Origin: Nitrospiraceae bacterium
GTDB lineage: Bacteria > Nitrospirota > Thermodesulfovibrionia > Thermodesulfovibrionales > UBA9159
Direction: 5' to 3'
DNA length: 6,830 nucleotides
NCBI GenBank assembly: GCA_003453735.1
Contig: DMNE01000217.1
Span: 1 to 6,830 of the forward strand
Shown here piece by piece: positions 1-6,133 of this stretch (position 1 is the first letter of the stretch; the number at the start of each line of letters is the position of its first letter). Both the position numbers and the translations under genes were made by a program. Below the pieces are notes generated by a model that worked only from the letters and a program-made list of their open reading frames with translations, was not told the origin of the DNA and did no database searches.

Positions 1-186
1 ATAAATGCCGGTCTCAAAGGAAACCCTTGTTCTTGTTGAAGGCTTCTCAAAGAGAAGTCCGATGCTCTTGCCGATAAGGGGACATAGAGTGCGATCTTTC
101 CCTGATTTTAGTTCCAATGCCCGTCTCAGGACCGATTCAATCTCTTCGGATGAAAAGTCCCAGAGGGCTAGAAAATCTCTCTTCAC
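1..186 (-). CDS. argF: Ornithine carbamoyltransferase, N-terminal part (runs off left edge)
   Basis: The product joins ornithine and carbamoyl phosphate to give citrulline in cytosolic arginine synthesis. Only the first 62 residues are in the window. They begin VKRDFLALWDFSSEEI and reach the carbamoyl-phosphate-binding motif FEKPSTRTRVSFE, with STRTR at residues 50-54; this is the expected N-terminal fold and spacing for the family. The start is a GTG at 186-184 that overlaps the argD stop as GTGA, so translation is probably coupled. There is no strong Shine-Dalgarno, which fits coupling. The STRTR motif is shared with aspartate carbamoyltransferase, but the N-terminus and the argD neighbour favour ArgF. 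The C-terminal ornithine-binding half is not visible. Confidence 0.93.
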   Translation of the reverse strand, partial: MKRDFLALWDFSSEEIESVLRRALELKSGKDRTLCPLIGKSIGLLFEKPSTRTRVSFETGIY

Positions 187-1382
187 ACGAATCTCGCAAA
201 GACGTTGTCGAGGACATCGAGCATATGGTCTATTTCCTTTTCCTGCACGATCAAGGGCGGTGCAAACCTGAGCACATTTCCTGCTGTGCAGTTAATAATG
301 ATACCCTGTTCCAAACATGAGTTTACCAGGGGAGTACATTCCATCGTCAATTCCATGCCTACCAGAAGCCCTTTTCCCCTGACATCACTGATTACATTGG
401 AGTATTCTTTTTTCAGGCCATGCAGAGCATTCAGCAGGTATGCCCCCATCCTCCTGCATTGGTCGAGGATGATCCCATCTTCTAGAAGAGTCTCCAGAGT
501 AGCTATGGCCGCTGCACACGCAATGGGGTTACCGCCAAAGGTCGATCCGTGGTCACCGGGATGAAAACTTGACGCCACTTTATCAGTGGCGAGCATTGCG
601 CCTATCGGAACACCACTGCCAAGTCCTTTCGCCAGAGTCATGATGTCAGGAGTGATATCATAGTTTTCATAGGCAAACAATCTTCCCGTTCTGCCCATGC
701 CGGTCTGAACCTCATCGAGAATGAGGAGGAGCTTATTTTTATCACAGAGCTCACGAACATTCTTCAGATACTCAGGGGATGCCAGTTTGACGCCTCCTTC
801 TGCCTGTATCAGTTCGAGCATGACTGCGCAGGTCTTATCCGTCAACGCCCTTTTCAATATATCGATATTATCGAACTCCACGTGCGTAAATCCCGGGAGC
901 AGGGGTTCAAAACCCTTCTGGAACTTTAGCTGGCCTGTGGCGGAAAGAGCTCCCATGGTCCTTCCGTGGAACGAATTCAAGGTTGTGATTATCTCGAAAC
1001 GGTGGCCGGACAGGTTCTCCTTTGCGTACTTCCTTGCGAGCTTTATTGCAGCCTCAGTAGCCTCGGCCCCGGAATTACAGAAAAAGACCTTGTCAGCAAA
1101 GGAATGCTCAACGAGCATCTTTGCAAGCTTAATTTGCGGCTCGCTATAATACAAGTTTGATACATGGAGCAGCCTCTGTGCTTGTTTCTGAAGGGCGACG
1201 ACGACCTTCGGATGGCAATGACCGAGGATGTTCACCGCAATGCCGCCTACAAAGTCAAGATACTCTTTTCCGTCGGAACCCCAGACCTTCATGCCCCTTC
1301 CCTTCCTCAGAACAATGGGGGATCGCTTATAGGTGTTCATCACGTAATGGCTCGATTCTTCGAGAATTTTCTTGACTTCCAT
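183..1382 (-). CDS. argD: Acetylornithine aminotransferase (PLP, class III)
   Basis: This enzyme transfers an amino group from glutamate to N-acetylglutamate semialdehyde in arginine synthesis; many relatives also act on succinyl-diaminopimelate in the lysine pathway. The 399-residue protein has the usual length. Visible class III aminotransferase marks are SGAEA (104-108, cofactor phosphate), the FHGRT segment (138-142), LDEVQTG with Asp223 (pyridine nitrogen), the PLP lysine Lys252 in TLAKGLGSGVPIGAM, STFGGNP (280-286) and Arg371 in LRFAPPL. The frame stays open upstream to a TTG at 1439, but conserved sequence begins at the ATG at 1382 (MEVKKILEESSHYVMNTY), which I take as the start. No Shine-Dalgarno precedes it; instead a promoter-like sequence lies directly upstream. 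Gamma-aminobutyrate or ornithine aminotransferase are alternatives by fold, but overlap with argF supports ArgD. Confidence 0.95.
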   Translation of the reverse strand: MEVKKILEESSHYVMNTYKRSPIVLRKGRGMKVWGSDGKEYLDFVGGIAVNILGHCHPKVVVALQKQAQRLLHVSNLYYSEPQIKLAKMLVEHSFADKVFFCNSGAEATEAAIKLARKYAKENLSGHRFEIITTLNSFHGRTMGALSATGQLKFQKGFEPLLPGFTHVEFDNIDILKRALTDKTCAVMLELIQAEGGVKLASPEYLKNVRELCDKNKLLLILDEVQTGMGRTGRLFAYENYDITPDIMTLAKGLGSGVPIGAMLATDKVASSFHPGDHGSTFGGNPIACAAAIATLETLLEDGIILDQCRRMGAYLLNALHGLKKEYSNVISDVRGKGLLVGMELTMECTPLVNSCLEQGIIINCTAGNVLRFAPPLIVQEKEIDHMLDVLDNVFARFV

Positions 1383-1388
1383 AAAGAA

Positions 1389-1417
1389 ATAATAACCGAA
1401 AACGCTTGAAAAATCAA
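1389..1417 (-). promoter_or_regulatory. Candidate argD promoter abutting the start codon
   Basis: On the minus strand TTGATT (1417-1412) is followed after 17 bases by TATTAT (1394-1389), and the argD ATG begins only 6 bases after that. A transcript would start at or next to the A of ATG, giving a leaderless mRNA. This agrees with the lack of a ribosome binding site. An 8-base palindrome GAGCGCTC (1423-1430) lies just upstream of the -35. The region is AT-rich, so a chance match is possible. Confidence 0.45.
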
Positions 1418-1483
1418 ACCTGGAGCGCTCTGCGCGCAACGAAGGGCGGCATTTTCAGAGAGCAAAGACACTTTTCTTTGAGG

Positions 1484-1489
1484 TATAAT
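1484..1489 (+). promoter_or_regulatory. Candidate -10 box facing murA
   Basis: A perfect TATAAT lies 111 bases before the murA ATG. No convincing -35 hexamer is seen at 16-18 bases upstream, so it would be a weak or activator-dependent promoter. A start about 7 bases downstream would give a leader of roughly 105 bases that includes the small reading frame at 1498. Confidence 0.35.
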
Positions 1490-1497
1490 CATATGCT

Positions 1498-1608
1498 ATG
1501 TTTACCGCTAAAAGCTTTATTGGAGAATACATTGGGAGTCCTGAAAGAGTCCTTCTTTGCCTTCGCGCTTGCAGGGCTTTTCCCTCCTTTTGCATGTCCC
1601 ATGGATAA
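1498..1608 (+). other. Small upstream reading frame ending on the murA start
   Basis: A 36-codon ORF starts with ATG at 1498 ([18 protein letters not shown]...) and stops with TAA at 1606-1608. Its last bases overlap the murA ATG as ATGGATAA. I do not recognise the peptide. It could be a translational coupling leader, since murA has no Shine-Dalgarno, or it could be a chance frame. A GAGGT at 1480-1484 lies 13 bases before this ATG, which is rather far, and overlaps the putative -10. Confidence 0.3.
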
Positions 1609-2863
1609 ACTAGTAATCAAAGGCGGAGCAAGGCTTCATGGTGAGGTTGAGATCAGCGGGGCAAAAAATGCTGCTCTGCCCATCATGGTTGCCTCTCTAC
1701 TCACTTCAGGCGAGAGCGTAATAAAAAGAGTACCCGACCTGGCGGATGTCAAGACAATGGGAAAACTCTTGGAAAATCTCGGTGCAGCTTTTCACTACGA
1801 ATCAGGAACAGCTATGATACGCACAGAGCGCATCAACAAGCACACGGCTCCCTATGAGCTCGTGAAAACGATGCGGGCGTCCGTTCTGGTTATCGGGCCC
1901 CTTCTTGCTCGCACTGGCAGGGCTAAAGTCTCCCTTCCCGGGGGATGCGCCATTGGCGCAAGACCGATCAACCTGCATCTCATGGGCCTAAAGAAAATGG
2001 GCGCTGAGATCACTCTGGAAGAGGGATACGTCGTCGCGAGGGCAAAGAGGTTGAGGGGGGCTGTGATTTATTTTGATATCCCTACCGTGACCGGAACCGA
2101 GAACCTGATGATGGCCGCCTCTCTCGCAGCGGGTACGACGATTATCGAGAATGCCGCAAAGGAGCCGGAAGTGATCGATCTTGCCAACGCTTTGAATACT
2201 ATGGGGGCGAAGGTGAGGGGCGCGGGAGAGAGCACCGTAGAAATTGTGGGGGTTGATAGTCTGAGACCGTTATCATACTGCGTCATACCCGACAGAGTCG
2301 AAACAGGAACATTCATGACCATTGCAGGAATAACAGGAGGAGACATTCTCATCAAGAATTGCAGGGCTGAACATAACGATGCATTGATTACCAAGCTCAA
2401 GGAAGCGGGCATCATCACCGGCCAGGAAAACAGCACTACGGTGCGCCTCAAGGGACCGAGAAGACCGAGCGGACATGACATAAAGACAATGCCATACCCT
2501 GGGTTCCCCACAGATATGCAGGCGCAGTTCATGGCCTTAATGAGCATTGCGACCGGAACGAGCATCATCAGAGAAACGATTTTCGAGAACAGGTTCATGC
2601 ATGTGGCAGAATTAAAGAGAATGGGGGCCGACATCGATATTGAGGGAAGTACTGCTACGGTACGCGGGGTTTCCAAACTGAAAGGAGCCGACGTGATGGC
2701 CACAGACCTCAGGGCAAGCGCGTCCCTGATCGTTGCAGGACTAGTTGCCGAAGGGAAAACGACTATCCACAGACTGTATCATTTGGACAGAGGGTATGAA
2801 AGGATAGATGAGAAGCTCAGGGGCCTTGGGGCTGCTGTTGAGCGGCTGAGAGATGGCCGATAA
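1601..2863 (+). CDS. murA: UDP-N-acetylglucosamine 1-carboxyvinyltransferase (MurA)
   Basis: MurA transfers enolpyruvate from phosphoenolpyruvate to UDP-GlcNAc, the first committed step of peptidoglycan synthesis in the cytosol, and is the fosfomycin target. The 420-residue protein has normal length and all key residues: Lys22-Asn23 in [10 protein letters not shown], Arg92 in [14 protein letters not shown], catalytic Cys116 in [11 protein letters not shown] (the fosfomycin-reactive cysteine, so no Asp substitution), Asp305 in [12 protein letters not shown], Arg371 in TDLRASASL and Arg397 in HLDRGYERI. The start MDKLVIKGG at 1601 is the family's standard N-terminus. The frame is open upstream to 1406, and an ATG at 1493 with GAGGT 8 bases before it would add 36 hydrophobic, non-family residues; I reject that as the main start. 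No Shine-Dalgarno precedes 1601. The 3' end overlaps accD on the other strand. Confidence 0.96.
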   Translation: MDKLVIKGGARLHGEVEISGAKNAALPIMVASLLTSGESVIKRVPDLADVKTMGKLLENLGAAFHYESGTAMIRTERINKHTAPYELVKTMRASVLVIGPLLARTGRAKVSLPGGCAIGARPINLHLMGLKKMGAEITLEEGYVVARAKRLRGAVIYFDIPTVTGTENLMMAASLAAGTTIIENAAKEPEVIDLANALNTMGAKVRGAGESTVEIVGVDSLRPLSYCVIPDRVETGTFMTIAGITGGDILIKNCRAEHNDALITKLKEAGIITGQENSTTVRLKGPRRPSGHDIKTMPYPGFPTDMQAQFMALMSIATGTSIIRETIFENRFMHVAELKRMGADIDIEGSTATVRGVSKLKGADVMATDLRASASLIVAGLVAEGKTTIHRLYHLDRGYERIDEKLRGLGAAVERLRDGR

Positions 2864-3677
2864 TTTTCGCCAAGGTTTCTCTTAGGTCCTTCCGGTCAAC
2901 CACCATGTCGATCATTCCGTGTTCTAAGAGGAATTCAGCCCTCTGGAAGTTTTCCGGCAACTGCTGCTTTATCGTTTGCTCGATGACCCTAGGGCCTGCA
3001 AAGCCAATGAGGCTTTTTGGTTCTGCGATGATGATATCCCCGAGCATGGCGAAGCTTGCGGTAACACCGCCGAAGGTCGGATCGGAAAGAATGGAGAGGT
3101 AAAGTATCCCGGCATCTTTTAGCCGCCCTATGGCTGCAGAGGATCTAACCATCTGCATAAGAGAAAAGATTCCTTCCTGCATCCTCGCCCCCCCTGATGA
3201 CGCCACCGTTATCAAAGGGATTTTCTTCTCTATAGCAAGCTCAGCAGCCTTAACGAGCTTCTCGCCTACAACAGAACCCATACTGCCTCCCATGAAAGCA
3301 AAGTCCATGACCGCTATCACAACCGGATACCCCTCGATCAATGCCTCTCCCGAGATTACCGCCTCTCGAAGGCCGGTCTTCTTCTGGCTCTCTTTTACCC
3401 TGTCCCTGTATGAATGGGTATCTTTAAAATGCAACGGATCTCCTGATGACATTTCAGCATTGATTTCCGCAAAGCTTTCTTCATCGGTGATGAGGTGCAG
3501 CCGCTCCCTCGCGCTAATCCGGAAATGGTAATTGCATTTTGGACAGACCTTGAGGTTTTTTTCTATCTCTTTTTTGTAGACGATCTCCTTACAGTTTTCG
3601 CACTTGACCCACAACCCCTCGGGGATTTTTACCTTTCTCTCTATCCTCTGTTCCTTTGTCTTCTTAAACCAGGCCAT
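2817..3677 (-). CDS. accD: Acetyl-CoA carboxylase carboxyltransferase subunit beta
   Basis: With AccA it moves the carboxyl group from carboxybiotin on AccB to acetyl-CoA, making malonyl-CoA for fatty acid synthesis. The 286-residue protein starts MAWFKK and carries the four-cysteine zinc ribbon typical of bacterial AccD: Cys26-x2-Cys29 and Cys45-x2-Cys48. The crotonase-like carboxyltransferase core follows, with [17 protein letters not shown] (124-140), [10 protein letters not shown] (160-169), [17 protein letters not shown] (198-214) and [18 protein letters not shown] (218-235); the glycine pairs at 162-163 and 203-204 are the expected oxyanion-hole positions. It is the last gene of trpB-trpA-accD, 30 bases after trpA. 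No good Shine-Dalgarno is seen before its ATG, so it may rely on ribosomes leaving trpA. Its glutamine-rich end (AAQQQPQGP) is encoded opposite the end of murA. Confidence 0.96.
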   Translation of the reverse strand: MAWFKKTKEQRIERKVKIPEGLWVKCENCKEIVYKKEIEKNLKVCPKCNYHFRISARERLHLITDEESFAEINAEMSSGDPLHFKDTHSYRDRVKESQKKTGLREAVISGEALIEGYPVVIAVMDFAFMGGSMGSVVGEKLVKAAELAIEKKIPLITVASSGGARMQEGIFSLMQMVRSSAAIGRLKDAGILYLSILSDPTFGGVTASFAMLGDIIIAEPKSLIGFAGPRVIEQTIKQQLPENFQRAEFLLEHGMIDMVVDRKDLRETLAKIIGHLSAAQQQPQGP

Positions 3678-3707
3678 ATCTTGCTGTTGGCGGTCGTTTC
3701 TCTGCTG

Positions 3708-3727
3708 TCAACGGTCTTTTCCGTTGA
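3708..3727 (-). other. Hairpin spanning the trpA stop codon
   Basis: A perfect 7-base inverted repeat, TCAACGG and CCGTTGA around a 6-base loop, includes the trpA TGA at 3710-3708. No U-tract follows in the direction of transcription, so it does not look like a Rho-independent terminator. It could pause ribosomes, protect the mRNA from 3' decay, or tune accD translation 30 bases further on. Confidence 0.45.
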
Positions 3728-4547
3728 TTGCTTTTGTTGACATGTGACTGTCGACTGCCGATTCTTGCTTGTTATTGATCGCGTTTCGCAGTTCTATAAT
3801 ATATGGTTGGAGGTTCTCCGGGGATTCATGAAGTCTTTTCACGATGGCGCTGCCCACAATAACAGCATCCGCAAACTCTGATACGGTTCTGGCTTCATCC
3901 GGCGTCGCAATACCAAAACCAACGGCAACGGGTTTGTCCGTTATCTTTCGGATCATGCGTATCGATTCCCTGATGGACTCGTCGAAGAGAAGCCTTGTCC
4001 CTGTTATCCCGGTCATGGATACATAGTAAAGAAACCCCCGGGAAGCCTTCACCACTTTCTTAACCCTTTCGCCTGTTGATGTTGGTGCAAGAAGGAACAC
4101 TGTGGCAAGACCAGCACTTCTGGAAAGCTGAATAAGACTATCAGCTTCATCGGGAGGAAGGTCAGGGATAATCACGCCGTCAACTCCCGCTTCAACAGCA
4201 TCCCTCACAAATCGTTCGTCGCCGTATTTGAAGACGGGATTGTAATAGGTCATGAGCAGAAGGGGGATATGGGTATCCTTTCTCAATTCTCTTACAATGC
4301 CGATGACTGCCCTTAAAGTGACCCCCGCACGCAAGGCCCGTTCAGCAGCTCTCTGGATGATAGGCCCGTCAGCAAGAGGATCCGTAAAAGGGACACCGAG
4401 TTCAACGATATCGGCGCCGCATCTCTCGAGGAGAAGTACCGTGCTTCTCGTCTCTTCTGGGGAAGGATCTCCAGCCATAATATAGGGGATAAGGGCCTTT
4501 TTCCGGTCCGCCTTCAGTCTTCGAAATGTCTCATCAATCCTGTTCAT
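3708..4547 (-). CDS. trpA: Tryptophan synthase alpha subunit
   Basis: TrpA cleaves indole-3-glycerol phosphate to indole and glyceraldehyde 3-phosphate and passes indole through a tunnel to TrpB. The TIM-barrel protein keeps the catalytic acids Glu49 (ADIVELGVPF) and Asp60 (DPLADGP), the loop-2 segment around residues 53-62, the loop-6 motif VSMTGITG (176-183) and the phosphate-binding GFGI (210-213) and GSAIV (232-236). At 279 residues it is about 10-20 longer than usual; the extra C-terminal tail from about residue 259 has no family resemblance and is encoded by repeat-like DNA. The start ATG at 4547 has GAGG (4552-4555) 4 bases upstream and lies 11 bases after the trpB stop, so the two subunits are co-transcribed and probably made in equal amounts. 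Confidence 0.96.
   Translation of the reverse strand: MNRIDETFRRLKADRKKALIPYIMAGDPSPEETRSTVLLLERCGADIVELGVPFTDPLADGPIIQRAAERALRAGVTLRAVIGIVRELRKDTHIPLLLMTYYNPVFKYGDERFVRDAVEAGVDGVIIPDLPPDEADSLIQLSRSAGLATVFLLAPTSTGERVKKVVKASRGFLYYVSMTGITGTRLLFDESIRESIRMIRKITDKPVAVGFGIATPDEARTVSEFADAVIVGSAIVKRLHESPENLQPYIIELRNAINNKQESAVDSHMSTKAINGKDR
3736..3763. repeat. Degenerate 7-base tandem repeat in the trpA 3' end
   Basis: Read on the plus strand, four consecutive heptamers occur: GTTGACA, TGTGACT, GTCGACT, GCCGATT. They approximate GTYGACT, with 4 to 7 matches of 7. A further GTTGATT occurs at 3723-3729, out of register. The array lies inside the trpA reading frame and encodes about residues 262-271, the non-conserved tail. 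Confidence 0.4.
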
Positions 4548-4558
4548 GCATCCTCACA

Positions 4559-5752
4559 TTACCAAAGCTCTATCCCTTTGATCTTGGCCACCTGCTGAAC
4601 ATCCTTATCACCTCGGCCCGAAAGATTGACGATGATGACATCTCCTTTGGAAAGGTTCGGCGCACGTTTTATCGCTTCGGCTACTGCATGGGCAGATTCC
4701 AGGGCAGGGATTATGCCCTCCATTCTGCTCAGGAGTTCAAAAGCAGAGAGGGCCTCATCATCCGTTGCATAGGTATACTGCACCCTGTCACGGTTCTTGA
4801 GATAAGCATGCTCGGGTCCGACCGCTGCATAATCCAGCCCTGCAGAGACGGAGTGAGTGCCAAGGACATTGCCGTCTCCGTTCTGAAGAAGGTACGTCTT
4901 TGTTCCCTGGAAAATACCCAGCGACCCTCCGGAAAATCGTGCGGCGTGTTCACCGCTTTGAATTCCTCTTCCTCCTGCCTCGACACCGATCATCTTGACA
5001 TTGTCTTTCAGAAATGCGAAGAACAGCCCCATTGCGTTGCTTCCTCCGCCCACACATGCAATAAGACATCCCGGCAACTTTCCCTCTGCATCGAGGATCT
5101 GTCGCCTTGCCTCCCTGCCAATGACAGACTGAAAATCCCTCACCATCATCGGAAACGGGTGGGGACCGAATACCGTGCCCATAACATAATGGGTTGTCCT
5201 CACATTCGTTGTCCAGTCTCTGAGTGCCTCGTTGATAGCATCCTTTAAGGTCTTCGATCCCACAGGCACTTCCGTCACTTTTGCACCGAGAAGCCTCATC
5301 CGGAAAACATTCAATGACTGTCTCTCCATGTCATCAGAACCCATGTATATCTCACACTCAAGACCAAGCAGTGCTGCGCCTGTTGCTGTGGCGACTCCAT
5401 GTTGACCTGCCCCCGTTTCCGCTATCAACCGTTTCTTGCTCATCTTTCCCGCGAGCAACGCCTGCGCGATAGCATTGTTAATCTTGTGTGCACCGGTGTG
5501 TGCAAGGTCCTCACGTTTGAGGTAGATCTTCGGACCTCCAAGATGATCCGTGAGTCTCCTGGCAAAATAGAGAGGGGTTGGTCTTCCAATGTAGGTTCTC
5601 TGGAGATGGAGAAGTTCCCGTTGAAATTCCTCATCTTTTCTCGATTCGAGGTAAGCCTTCTCGAGCTCCATAAGTGCCGGCATGAGCGTCTCTGGCACAA
5701 AACGCCCGCCATATTCACCGAAATAGCCTTTTTTGTCGGGTAATCTCTTTAT
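4559..5752 (-). CDS. trpB: Tryptophan synthase beta subunit, apparent ATA start
   Basis: TrpB is the PLP enzyme that condenses indole with L-serine to tryptophan, in an alpha2-beta2 complex with TrpA. Counting from 5752 it has 397 residues, the usual length. It shows the N-terminal signature [21 protein letters not shown], the PLP lysine Lys90 in [14 protein letters not shown], catalytic Glu112 in AETGAGQHG, the phosphate-binding GGGSN (235-239) and NLSGRGDKD near the end; it is the standard TrpB1 type. The first conventional start in frame is GTG at 5698, which would remove the conserved [10 protein letters not shown] strong GGAGG (5763-5759) instead places ATA (5752-5750) 6 bases downstream, giving (I/M)[15 protein letters not shown]. 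The start is therefore either a genuine rare ATA or an ATG lost by mutation or sequencing error. First gene of the trpB-trpA-accD operon. Confidence 0.95.
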   Translation of the reverse strand: MKRLPDKKGYFGEYGGRFVPETLMPALMELEKAYLESRKDEEFQRELLHLQRTYIGRPTPLYFARRLTDHLGGPKIYLKREDLAHTGAHKINNAIAQALLAGKMSKKRLIAETGAGQHGVATATGAALLGLECEIYMGSDDMERQSLNVFRMRLLGAKVTEVPVGSKTLKDAINEALRDWTTNVRTTHYVMGTVFGPHPFPMMVRDFQSVIGREARRQILDAEGKLPGCLIACVGGGSNAMGLFFAFLKDNVKMIGVEAGGRGIQSGEHAARFSGGSLGIFQGTKTYLLQNGDGNVLGTHSVSAGLDYAAVGPEHAYLKNRDRVQYTYATDDEALSAFELLSRMEGIIPALESAHAVAEAIKRAPNLSKGDVIIVNLSGRGDKDVQQVAKIKGIELW

Positions 5753-5758
5753 GGCTTT

Positions 5759-5763
5759 CCTCC
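5759..5763 (-). promoter_or_regulatory. Strong ribosome binding site that fixes the trpB start
   Basis: GGAGG followed by AAAGCC and then ATA. The 6-base spacing is close to ideal and no ATG, GTG or TTG lies at that position in the trpB frame. This is the main evidence that translation begins at 5752 rather than at GTG 5698, which has no such site. Confidence 0.8.
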
Positions 5764-5783
5764 GCTGGCTGAATGCGACTGTT

Positions 5784-5792
5784 ATTATAGCA
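5784..5792 (-). promoter_or_regulatory. Candidate trpB operon promoter (extended -10)
   Basis: On the minus strand TGCTATAAT forms a perfect -10 with the TGn extension at 5792-5784. No good -35 is visible at 17 bases, as expected for extended -10 promoters. Transcription would start near 5777, leaving about 25 bases before the trpB start, too short for a leader-peptide attenuator. Confidence 0.6.
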
Positions 5793-5805
5793 CAAGAAAT
5801 CAGCG

Positions 5806-5820
5806 CGCGACGCTGTCGCG
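5806..5820. promoter_or_regulatory. Inverted repeat over the trpB -35 region
   Basis: CGCGAC-GCT-GTCGCG is a perfect 6-base inverted repeat with a 3-base centre. It covers the place where the -35 of the extended -10 promoter would be (about 5807-5812), a suitable position for a repressor or activator site. It does not resemble the E. coli TrpR operator. Confidence 0.35.
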
Positions 5821-5849
5821 AACCGGCAAGACAACAAAGCCACCCGGTT
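5821..5849. repeat. Inverted repeat AACCGG...CCGGTT
   Basis: AACCGG (5821-5826) and CCGGTT (5844-5849) are exact inverse copies separated by 17 bases, next to the CGCGAC palindrome. Neither arm is followed by a T-run, so a terminator is unlikely. It could be part of an operator region or be chance. Confidence 0.25.
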
Positions 5850-5873
5850 GGAAAGAAAGTATCATATTTTAAT

Positions 5874-5903
5874 GAAACGCTTTCTATGAAAGTTTCGCTT
5901 TCA
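5874..5903. promoter_or_regulatory. Paired short palindromes upstream of the lipoprotein promoter
   Basis: GAAACGCTTTC (5874-5884; GAAA/TTTC arms) is followed after two bases by TGAAAGTTTCGCTTTCA (5887-5903; 6-base arms, 5-base centre). Both use GAAA and TTTC half sites. The second ends 7 bases before the TTGACA of the plus-strand promoter, a plausible activator or repressor position. Confidence 0.35.
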
Positions 5904-5910
5904 CATCACA

Positions 5911-5939
5911 TTGACACATTAGTATGTTTTCAGTAAACT
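5911..5939 (+). promoter_or_regulatory. Candidate sigma70 promoter for the lipoprotein gene
   Basis: A consensus TTGACA (5911-5916) is followed by a 17-base spacer and TAAACT (5934-5939), which matches four of six -10 positions. Transcription would start near 5946, giving a leader of about 45 bases. Confidence 0.55.
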
Positions 5940-5953
5940 CCAAAATATAGAGA

Positions 5954-5987
5954 GGCTCTGCCGATAAAGAGCCAACCCTCAGAAGGG
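5954..5987 (+). other. Two small leader hairpins, one covering the ribosome binding site
   Basis: GGCTCT (5954-5959) pairs with AGAGCC (5968-5973), and CCCT (5976-5979) pairs with AGGG (5984-5987), which is the Shine-Dalgarno of the following ATG. AGCC (5970-5973) could instead pair with GGCT (5986-5989), so alternative folds are possible. The second stem is only 4 base pairs and a regulatory role is speculative. Confidence 0.3.
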
Positions 5988-5992
5988 CTAAG

Positions 5993-6133
5993 ATGAAAAT
6001 GACGGAACGATACAAAATAGTGTTGGCGTTTTCTTTATGTTTTATAGTGACCATGGCACTAAGGGTTGTGGAGGCGGGGGAGGGTCATCAGTTACGCCAT
6101 CGGTTACGCCAGCAGTTACGCTTGCGTCCTTAG
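5993..6133 (+). pseudogene. Signal-peptide end of the lipoprotein gene, cut off by a frameshift
   Basis: An ATG at 5993 with AAGGG 5 bases upstream opens a frame that reads as a classic export signal: charged MKMTERYK, then the hydrophobic core IVLAFSLCFIVTMAL. Directly after this the frame becomes meaningless (RVVEAGEGHQLRHR...) and stops at TAG 6131-6133. In the frame one base earlier the sequence continues GCGGGGGSS, the usual look of a lipoprotein just after its lipid-bearing cysteine. Restoring one base near 6062-6065 gives MAL-x-GC, a lipobox. I infer a one-base deletion here, either in the genome (pseudogene) or in the assembly. Confidence 0.75.

Noticed and set aside
1493..1600. Extended N-terminus of MurA with a hydrophobic, lipobox-like stretch ([13 protein letters not shown])
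   Set aside because: MurA is cytosolic and the family N-terminus begins exactly at MDKLVIKGG. The hydrophobic stretch is most likely a chance translation of the leader.
2068..2703. A 211-codon minus-strand open frame inside murA
   Set aside because: MurA on the plus strand has all catalytic residues across this interval; the antisense frame has no supporting motif or start signal.
3708..3735. Possible Rho-independent terminator after trpA
   Set aside because: The 7-base stem is not followed by a U-run on the transcribed (minus) strand, and accD follows closely in the same direction.
4526..5248. A 240-codon plus-strand open frame opposite trpB and the start of trpA
   Set aside because: The minus strand here encodes a complete, motif-perfect TrpB. 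The plus-strand translation has no recognisable domain and no ribosome binding site, so it is a shadow frame.
5951..5992. Resemblance of the lipoprotein leader (GATAAAGAGCCAACC ... GGGCTAAG) to parts of a cyclic-di-GMP (GEMM-I) riboswitch
   Set aside because: Only short fragments look similar. The central GGGACGCAAAGCC-type core and the second stem with its tetraloop receptor are absent before the start codon, and the leader is only about 45 bases.
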